A DNA stretch of 10,443 nt from JALZDI01 sp965653225 (GTDB lineage Bacteria; Actinomycetota; Actinomycetes; Propionibacteriales; Nocardioidaceae), in the NCBI GenBank assembly GCA_965653225.1, contig CBFGZI010000128.1, positions 1 through 10,443 on the forward strand. The letters run 5' to 3'. The translations under genes were made by a program, and so were the position numbers. Below are positions 4,717 through 10,443 of this stretch, piece after piece (positions within the stretch are counted from its first letter, which is position 1; every line of letters begins with the position of its first letter). The notes beneath the pieces were generated by a model that made no database searches, was not told the origin of the DNA, and worked only from the letters and a program-made list of their open reading frames with translations.

Positions 4717-6918
4717 GTGAGCAGCACCAACACCAGCACCAGCCGACTCGAGTGGACCGACGACGACAAGCGCGCCGTCGACACCATCCGGGTCCTGGCG
4801 ATGGACGCGGTGGAGAGGACGGGCAGCGGACACCCGGGCACGGCGATGGCGCTCGCGCCCGCCGCGTACCTGCTGTTCCAGAAGCTGATGCGGCACAACC
4901 CCGCCGACCCCAGCTGGACCGGACGCGACCGGTTCGTGCTGTCGGCCGGGCACTCCAGCCTCACGCTGTACATCCAGCTGTTCCTCGCCGGATACGGCCT
5001 CGAGCTCGACGACCTGAAGTCGCTGCGCCGGTGGGGCAGCCGCACCCCCGGCCACCCCGAGCACGGCCACACCCCGGGAGTGGAGACCACCACCGGTCCC
5101 CTCGGGCAGGGCGTCGGCAACGCCGTCGGCATGGCGATGGCAGCGCGTCGCGAACGGGGCCTGCTCGACCCAGACCCGCCGTTCGGGCAGAGCATCTTCG
5201 ACCACCACGTCTACGCCATCGCCAGTGACGGCGACATGGAGGAAGGTGTCGCCTCCGAGGCCTCGTCGCTGGCCGGTCACCAGCAGCTCGGCAACCTCAT
5301 CCTCATCTACGACGACAACGACATCTCCATCGAGGACGACACCAACATCGCGTTCTCCGAGGACGTCAGCGCCCGCTACGCCGCGTACGGCTGGCACGTC
5401 CAGCGCGTCGACTGGACCCACGGCGGCAAGCGCTACGAGGAGGACGTGCAGGCGCTGTGGGACGCGCTGCAGGCCGCCCGCGCGGAGACCGACCGCCCCA
5501 GCTTCATCTCCCTGCGCACGATCATCGGCTGGCCCGCGCCGCACGCGCAGAACACCGGCAAGGCGCACGGCGCGGCGCTGGGCGCCGACGAGGTCGCGGC
5601 CACCAAGAAGGTGCTCGGCTACGACCCCGACAAGAGCTTCGACATCCCCGACGGCGTGCTCGACCTGACCCGGCGGGCCATCGACCGGGGCAAGGCCTGG
5701 CAGGCCGAGTGGGAGCAGGACTTCGGCACCTGGGAGCAGAGCGCCGGGGAGCGCGCGCAGCTGTTCCAGCGTCTGCGCGCACGCCGGCTGCCCGACGGCT
5801 GGCAGAAGGCCATCCCCAGCTTCGACGCCGACGAGAAGGGCATGGCGACCCGCAAGGCCACCGGCGCTGTGCTGACCGCGCTCGCACCGGTGCTGCCGGA
5901 GCTGTGGGGCGGCTCGGCCGACCTGGCGGAGTCCAACAACACCACGCCCAAGGGCGAGCCGTCGTTCATCCCCGCGGAGCTCTCCACCAAGGAGTTCCAG
6001 GGCGACAAGTACGGCCGAGTGCTGCACTTCGGCGTACGCGAGCACGGCATGGGCGCGGTCCTCAACGGCATCACGCTGCACGGCGGCACCCGTCCGTACG
6101 GCGGCACGTTCCTGATCTTCAGCGACTACATGCGTCCCGCCGTCCGCCTGGCTGCGCTGATGCGGCTACCCGTCACCTACGTGTGGACACACGACTCCAT
6201 CGGGCTGGGCGAGGACGGCCCCACGCACCAGCCGGTCGAGCACCTCGCGGCGCTGCGGGCGATCCCGGGTCTCGACGTGGTCCGCCCCGCCGACGCCAAC
6301 GAGACCGCCGCGTGCTGGCGCACCGTTCTCGGCCACACCGACCGCCCCGCTGGGATGTGCCTGACCCGGCAGAACGTGCCGACGTTCCCCCGCGGCGAGG
6401 ACGGCTTCGCCACCGTCGACGACGTCTCGCGCGGCGCGTACGTGCTGCGCGACGCTCCGGGCTCGGACGGCGCAGACCCCGAGGTGGTGCTGGTCGGTAC
6501 CGGCTCGGAGGTCCAGCTGGCCGTGGAGGCGCAGCGGCAGCTCGCCGACCAGGGCGTCCGCGCGCGGGTTGTCTCCATGCCGTGCAAGGAGTGGTTCGAC
6601 GAGCAGGACCCCGAGTACCGCGACGCGGTGATCCCCCCGTCGGTCAAGCCACGGGTCTCGGTCGAGGCCGCGGTCTCCCAGGGCTGGCGCGAGGTGGTCG
6701 GTGACGCCGGCCGCATGGTCAGCCTGGAGCACTTCGGCGCCTCGGCCGACTTCGCCACCCTGTTCCGCGAGTTCGGCATCACCGCCGAGGCCGTCGTGCA
6801 GGCGGCACACGCAAGCATTGCCGCCGCTCAGACGCTGGGCGGCTCCGGTGCCCCCGTCCACGTCGAGGCCGCCGGCGGCTCCGGACCCGGCGACGACCCC
6901 TCCAACCCACACAGCTAG
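4717..6918 (+). CDS. tkt: Transketolase
   Basis: Thiamine diphosphate enzyme of the non-oxidative pentose phosphate pathway, moving two-carbon units between ketoses and aldoses in the cytosol. It is 733 aa from GTG 4717. The catalytic and cofactor residues are visible: SGHPG with His39, GHSS with His79, GHPEHGHTPG (112-121), the ThDP motif from Asp171-Gly-Asp173 through Asn201, REHGM with Glu442 as the expected cofactor-activating glutamate, and DGPTHQP (500-506) with His504. The order is the PP domain, the pyrimidine-binding domain (about 375-550) and the C-terminal domain. The final 25 or so residues form a Gly/Ser/Pro/Asp-rich tail beyond the usual end. It heads the tkt-tal-pgi-zwf operon and is preceded by a long untranslated leader. 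Confidence 0.96.
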   Translation: MSSTNTSTSRLEWTDDDKRAVDTIRVLAMDAVERTGSGHPGTAMALAPAAYLLFQKLMRHNPADPSWTGRDRFVLSAGHSSLTLYIQLFLAGYGLELDDLKSLRRWGSRTPGHPEHGHTPGVETTTGPLGQGVGNAVGMAMAARRERGLLDPDPPFGQSIFDHHVYAIASDGDMEEGVASEASSLAGHQQLGNLILIYDDNDISIEDDTNIAFSEDVSARYAAYGWHVQRVDWTHGGKRYEEDVQALWDALQAARAETDRPSFISLRTIIGWPAPHAQNTGKAHGAALGADEVAATKKVLGYDPDKSFDIPDGVLDLTRRAIDRGKAWQAEWEQDFGTWEQSAGERAQLFQRLRARRLPDGWQKAIPSFDADEKGMATRKATGAVLTALAPVLPELWGGSADLAESNNTTPKGEPSFIPAELSTKEFQGDKYGRVLHFGVREHGMGAVLNGITLHGGTRPYGGTFLIFSDYMRPAVRLAALMRLPVTYVWTHDSIGLGEDGPTHQPVEHLAALRAIPGLDVVRPADANETAACWRTVLGHTDRPAGMCLTRQNVPTFPRGEDGFATVDDVSRGAYVLRDAPGSDGADPEVVLVGTGSEVQLAVEAQRQLADQGVRARVVSMPCKEWFDEQDPEYRDAVIPPSVKPRVSVEAAVSQGWREVVGDAGRMVSLEHFGASADFATLFREFGITAEAVVQAAHASIAAAQTLGGSGAPVHVEAAGGSGPGDDPSNPHS

Positions 6919-6935
6919 GCCCGACGCCACGGGCC
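6918..6935 (+). other. Intercistronic hairpin between tkt and tal
   Basis: GGCCCG (6918-6923) pairs perfectly with CGGGCC (6930-6935) around a 6-nt loop, starting on the last base of the tkt stop codon. No T-run follows. It could be a weak terminator, an RNA processing or stability element setting the ratio of tkt to downstream genes, or a pause site. Confidence 0.4.
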
Positions 6936-6957
6936 ATCGACTCAGACCGCCCCGTAC

Positions 6958-6963
6958 GAAGGA
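6958..6963 (+). promoter_or_regulatory. Ribosome binding site for tal
   Basis: GAAGGA lies 9 nt before ATG 6973 but only 3 nt before the in-frame GTG at 6967. The spacing favours the ATG. Confidence 0.6.
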
Positions 6964-6972
6964 CTGGTGAGC

Positions 6973-8094
6973 ATGAACGACCGACTCAAGACCCTGTCCG
7001 AGGCCGGGGTCTCCATCTGGCTGGACGACCTGTCGCGCGAACGGCTTCACGGCGGAAACCTGAAGGAGCTGATCGAGGACAAGCACGTGGTCGGGGTGAC
7101 ATCCAACCCGACGATCTTCGCCAAGTCACTCTCCGACGCCGACGACTACGCCGAGCAGGTGCACGAGCTCGCCGCCCGGCGGGTGTCGGTGGACGAGGCC
7201 GCACGGATGATCACCACCTACGACGTGCGCTGGGCCTGCGACCTGATGCGGCCCCGCTACGACGAGACCGACTGCCTGGACGGGCGTGTGTCCCTCGAGG
7301 TCGACCCGCGGCTCGCGCACGCCACCGCACCCACGATCGCGGAGGCCAAGGCGCTGTGGTGGATGGTCGACCGGCCCAACCTGATGGTGAAGATTCCCGC
7401 CACCAAGGAGGGTCTGCCGGCGATCACGACGACGCTGGCGCAGGGCATCAACGTCAACGTCACGCTGATCTTCAGCCTGCAGCGCTACCGCGAGGTCATC
7501 GACGCGTACATGGCCGGGCTCGAGCAGGCCCGCGACAACGGCCACGACATCTCGCGGATCGCGTCGGTCGCGTCGTTCTTCGTCAGCCGGGTCGACACCG
7601 AGGTCGACAAGCGGCTGGAGAAGATCGGCACGCCGGAGGCCGCGGAGCTGCGCAGCAAGGCGGGGGTGGCCAACGCCCGGCTGGCGTACCAGCTGTTCGA
7701 GGAGCGGTTGGCCACCGACCGGTGGCAGGCGCTGGCCGCACACGGTGCCCGTCCGCAGCGTCCGCTGTGGGCATCCACGTCGGTCAAGGACCCCAAGCTG
7801 CCCGACACGATGTACATCACCGAGCTGGTCGCCCCGAGCGTGGTCAACACCATGCCCGAGCCCACCATCGACGCGACCGCCGACCACGCGGAGATCACCG
7901 GTGACACGGTGACCGGCAGCTACGCCGAGGCGCAGCGGGTGCTCGACGAGCTCGCCAAGCTCGGCATCTCCTACGACGACGTGGTGGAGACGCTGGAGGT
8001 CGAGGGCGTCGACAAGTTCGCCGCGTCCTGGCAGCAGCTGCTGGAGACCGTGTCCGCGGCCCTGGAGTCCGCACAGCAGGAGTCGCGCCGGTGA
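6973..8094 (+). CDS. tal: Transaldolase
   Basis: Class I (Schiff-base) transaldolase, transferring a dihydroxyacetone unit from sedoheptulose-7-phosphate to glyceraldehyde-3-phosphate and giving fructose-6-phosphate and erythrose-4-phosphate. It is 373 aa, the longer form usual in Actinobacteria. The family signature GVTSNPTIF is at residues 41-49 and the Schiff-base lysine is Lys140 in NLMVKIPATKEG. INVNVTLIFSLQRY (159-172), SFFVSRVDTEVD (201-212) and WASTSVKDP (266-274) are further conserved barrel segments. ATG 6973 is preferred over GTG 6967 by ribosome-site spacing; the choice changes only two residues. The 54-bp gap after tkt holds a hairpin. Its stop overlaps the pgi start by 4 bp, which matches the order in the fused transaldolase/phosphoglucose isomerase proteins known in other bacteria. 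Confidence 0.96.
   Translation: MNDRLKTLSEAGVSIWLDDLSRERLHGGNLKELIEDKHVVGVTSNPTIFAKSLSDADDYAEQVHELAARRVSVDEAARMITTYDVRWACDLMRPRYDETDCLDGRVSLEVDPRLAHATAPTIAEAKALWWMVDRPNLMVKIPATKEGLPAITTTLAQGINVNVTLIFSLQRYREVIDAYMAGLEQARDNGHDISRIASVASFFVSRVDTEVDKRLEKIGTPEAAELRSKAGVANARLAYQLFEERLATDRWQALAAHGARPQRPLWASTSVKDPKLPDTMYITELVAPSVVNTMPEPTIDATADHAEITGDTVTGSYAEAQRVLDELAKLGISYDDVVETLEVEGVDKFAASWQQLLETVSAALESAQQESRR
8077..8082 (+). promoter_or_regulatory. Ribosome binding site for pgi, inside tal
   Basis: CAGGAG within the last codons of tal ends 8 nt before the GTG at 8091. Together with the GTGA overlap it fixes the pgi start. Confidence 0.65.
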
Positions 8095-9734
8095 AGGAAC
8101 CACTCCAGGTCTCCGTCGAGGGCGGGGACGCCACCGCCCTGCTGGGCAAGCTGGTCGACGACCGCGTCGCGTCGCGCATCGCCGCCAAGGACGCGACGCT
8201 GTGGGGCGAGGAGGCGAAGCACGAGGCCTCCATCCGGCTGAGCTGGGTGGACCTGCACCAGACGTCACGCCCCCTGCTCGCCGAGATCGACGCCCTCCGG
8301 GCCGAGCTGTGGGGCGAGGGGCTCGACCGCATCGTGCTCTGCGGCATGGGCGGCTCGTCCCTGGCGCCTGAGGTCATCACGCGCAGCTTCGGCTGTGACC
8401 TGGTGGTGCTCGACTCCACGGCCCCGTCGGTCGTGTCGCGTGCGGTCGGCACCGACCTCGGTCGCACCGTCGTGGTGGTGTCGTCGAAGTCCGGCGGCAC
8501 GCTGGAGACCGACAGCCAGCGCCGCGCGTTCGTCCAGGCGTTCACCGACGCCGGCATCGACGCCGCCTCGCGCATCGTCGTGGTGACCGATCCGGGCTCG
8601 CCGCTGGCCGAGCTGGCCGAGAAGGAGGGCTACCGCCGCGTGTTCGAGGCCGACCCGCACGTGGGTGGCCGCTACAGCGCGCTCACCGCGTTCGGCCTGG
8701 TGCCCTCCGGGCTGGCCGGTGTGGACGTGTCCGACCTGCTCGACGAGGCCGACGTGGTCGCCGACGAGCTGGCCACGGACTCCCAGGACAACCCGGCGCT
8801 GCGGCTGGGTGCGTGGCTGGCCGGCAACAAGGGCCGCGACAAGGCCGTGCTCGCCGACGACGGCACGCCGATCGAGGGCTTTCCCGACTGGGCCGAGCAG
8901 CTGATCGCCGAGAGCACCGGCAAGCAGGGCACGGGCGTGCTGCCGGTCGCGGTGTCCGACCCGGACGCACCGGAGATCCGGCACGGCGCCGACGACGTGC
9001 TGGTCGGGCTGCTCACCCCCGACGACCTGTCCGCGTCGACCCTCTCCCCCGTCACCGAGGAGCACCAGGAGCACGCGGCACCGCCGGACACCGTGCCGGT
9101 AGCCCGGGTGCGCGGGCCTTTGGGCGCGCAGTTCCTGCTCTGGGAGACCGCGACCGCCGTGGCCGGCAGGCTGCTCGGGATCAACCCCTTCGACCAACCC
9201 GACGTGGAGAGCGCCAAGCAGGCGGCACGCGGCCTGCTGGACCAGCGGCCGGAGCCGGAGGCGCCCCGCTTCACCGACGGGCCCGTCGAGGTACGCGGGT
9301 CCGGCGACCTGCTCGCTGGGGTGGACACACTCGCCGGCGCCGTCGAGGCCGTGCTCGGCACGCTGGCGCCGAACGGCTACGTCGCGGTGATGGCCTACCT
9401 CGACCCGGTCGAGGCCGCTGACCTCGTCGCCGTCCGTCCCGCGCTCGCCGAGCGCTGCGGACGCCCGGTCACCTTCGGCTGGGGACCGCGCTTCCTGCAC
9501 TCGACCGGCCAGTACCACAAGGGCGGGCCGCCGCAGGGAGTTTTCGTCCAGGTGACGGGTACGTTCACAGACGACCTGGAGATCCCCGACCGCCCGTTCA
9601 CCTTCGGCACGCTGATCGGCGCTCAGGCCGCGGGTGACGCGCAGGTGCTGGCCGAGCACGGCCGACCAGTGCTACGTCTCCATCTGAGCGACCTGACCAG
9701 CGGAGTACGCCGGCTGCAGGAGGTGCTGCAGTGA
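8091..9734 (+). CDS. pgi: Glucose-6-phosphate isomerase, divergent type
   Basis: Interconverts glucose-6-phosphate and fructose-6-phosphate, 547 aa. Sugar-isomerase (SIS) motifs are clear: GMGGSS (85-90), SSKSGGTLET (131-140), the PGI signature VGGRYSALTAFG (191-202), EQLIAESTGKQGTG (269-282) with the expected catalytic Glu274, and INPFDQPDVESAK (364-376) with the expected catalytic Lys376. The C-terminal STGQYHKGGP (471-480) and the sequence of the first two motifs differ from E. coli-type Pgi and resemble the isomerase half of bifunctional transaldolase/PGI proteins; this is my recollection of the family, not a search result. It overlaps tal upstream and zwf downstream by 4 bp each, so all three are probably translated together. 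Bifunctional phosphomannose/phosphoglucose isomerase is a less likely alternative because of the length. Confidence 0.9.
   Translation: MKEPLQVSVEGGDATALLGKLVDDRVASRIAAKDATLWGEEAKHEASIRLSWVDLHQTSRPLLAEIDALRAELWGEGLDRIVLCGMGGSSLAPEVITRSFGCDLVVLDSTAPSVVSRAVGTDLGRTVVVVSSKSGGTLETDSQRRAFVQAFTDAGIDAASRIVVVTDPGSPLAELAEKEGYRRVFEADPHVGGRYSALTAFGLVPSGLAGVDVSDLLDEADVVADELATDSQDNPALRLGAWLAGNKGRDKAVLADDGTPIEGFPDWAEQLIAESTGKQGTGVLPVAVSDPDAPEIRHGADDVLVGLLTPDDLSASTLSPVTEEHQEHAAPPDTVPVARVRGPLGAQFLLWETATAVAGRLLGINPFDQPDVESAKQAARGLLDQRPEPEAPRFTDGPVEVRGSGDLLAGVDTLAGAVEAVLGTLAPNGYVAVMAYLDPVEAADLVAVRPALAERCGRPVTFGWGPRFLHSTGQYHKGGPPQGVFVQVTGTFTDDLEIPDRPFTFGTLIGAQAAGDAQVLAEHGRPVLRLHLSDLTSGVRRLQEVLQ
9718..9723 (+). 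promoter_or_regulatory. Ribosome binding site for zwf, inside pgi
   Basis: AGGAGG is a full Shine-Dalgarno sequence ending 7 nt before the GTG at 9731, within the last codons of pgi. It fixes the zwf start. Confidence 0.75.
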
Positions 9735-10443
9735 CGCCGAGATCCAGGCGCACCCACCACAACCCGCTGCGCGACCCGCAGGACCGCCGGCTGCCGCAGA
9801 TCGCCGGCCCGTGCGGGCTGGTGATCTTCGGGGTCACCGGCGACCTGGCGCGCAAGAAGCTGATGCCCGCCGTGTACGACCTGGCCAACCGCGGCCTGCT
9901 GCCCACCGGGTTCGCGCTGGTCGGGTTCGCCCGCCGCGAGTGGGAGGACCAGGACTTCGCGCAGGTGGTGCACGACGCGGTCAAGGAGCACGCCCGTACG
10001 CCGTTCCGCGAGGAGGTGTGGCGCCAGCTCTCCGCCGGCTTCCGCTTCGTACCCGGCGACTTCAGCGACGACCACGCGTTCGACCAGCTGAAGCAGACCA
10101 TCGCCGACCTCGACCAGGTGCGCGGCACCGGCGGCAACCACGCCTTCTACCTGTCGATCCCGCCCCGGTTCTTCCCCGACGTGGTCGGTCAGCTCAAGGA
10201 GCACGGGCTCGCCGAGCCCACCCAGACCGACTCCTGGCGGCGCGTCGTGGTGGAGAAGCCGTTCGGGCACGACCTGAAGAGCGCGCGCGAGCTGAACGCC
10301 ATCGTGTCGGAGGTGTTCCCGCCGGAGTCGGTCTTCCGGATCGACCACTACCTGGGCAAGGAGACGGTCCAGAACATCCTGGCGATGCGGTTCGCCAACG
10401 CGATGTTCGAGCCGATCTGGAACTCCAACTACGTCGACCACGT
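9731..10443 (+). CDS. zwf: Glucose-6-phosphate 1-dehydrogenase, 3' end beyond window
   Basis: First enzyme of the oxidative pentose phosphate pathway, oxidising glucose-6-phosphate to 6-phosphogluconolactone with NADP+. Only the first 237 complete codons are present of a protein that is normally about 480-515 aa. The N-terminal Rossmann fingerprint GVTGDLARKK is at residues 34-43, EKPFG (175-179) lies in the coenzyme/substrate region, and the active-site signature RIDHYLGKE is at 203-211. A basic, disordered-looking N-terminus of about 25 residues precedes the dinucleotide-binding strand, as in many actinobacterial homologues. GTG 9731 overlaps the pgi stop (GTGA) and has a strong ribosome site. 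The frame is open to the window edge with no internal stop. In related genomes opcA and a 6-phosphogluconolactonase gene usually follow, but they are not visible here. Confidence 0.95.
   Translation, partial: MTPRSRRTHHNPLRDPQDRRLPQIAGPCGLVIFGVTGDLARKKLMPAVYDLANRGLLPTGFALVGFARREWEDQDFAQVVHDAVKEHARTPFREEVWRQLSAGFRFVPGDFSDDHAFDQLKQTIADLDQVRGTGGNHAFYLSIPPRFFPDVVGQLKEHGLAEPTQTDSWRRVVVEKPFGHDLKSARELNAIVSEVFPPESVFRIDHYLGKETVQNILAMRFANAMFEPIWNSNYVDH

Noticed and set aside
4600..6081. 493-codon minus-strand frame opposite tkt.
   Set aside because: Shadow of transketolase; no motifs and no ribosome site.

Overview
The window is a very GC-rich stretch of actinobacterial chromosome. The codon third positions are mostly G or C, GTG starts are frequent, genes overlap by ATGA or GTGA, and the gene order (heme A synthesis next to a transketolase/transaldolase/isomerase/G6PDH cluster) is typical of Actinomycetota. 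I cannot place it to genus. Everything recognisable is housekeeping metabolism. I found no CRISPR, phage, insertion sequence, toxin-antitoxin or defence gene.

Layout: bases 1-474 are intergenic, with no convincing gene. They hold two strong inverted repeats near the left edge, a 51-bp imperfect tandem duplication (163-264), four copies of a 17-bp motif that form a long hairpin (280-349), and two further palindromes before a likely leaderless promoter. From 475 a tight plus-strand operon runs: ABC exporter ATPase (475-1410), ABC-2 permease (1407-2180), heme A synthase ctaA (about 2205-3227). The minus-strand gene ctaB (protoheme IX farnesyltransferase, 3338-4345) converges on it. A 371-bp divergent regulatory region (4346-4716) separates ctaB from a second plus-strand operon: tkt (4717-6918), tal (6973-8094), pgi (8091-9734), zwf (from 9731, cut by the window end).

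How the genes work together: CtaB farnesylates heme B to heme O, and CtaA oxidises heme O to heme A for cytochrome aa3 oxidase. The ABC exporter is translationally tied to ctaA, but its substrate cannot be read from the sequence. tkt, tal and zwf cover both branches of the pentose phosphate pathway. pgi links fructose-6-phosphate back to glucose-6-phosphate, so carbon can cycle through zwf for NADPH. The 4-bp overlaps tal/pgi and pgi/zwf suggest coupled translation.

The least explained part is the 1-474 region, mainly the clustered 17-bp motif. The genes themselves are ordinary for the group.
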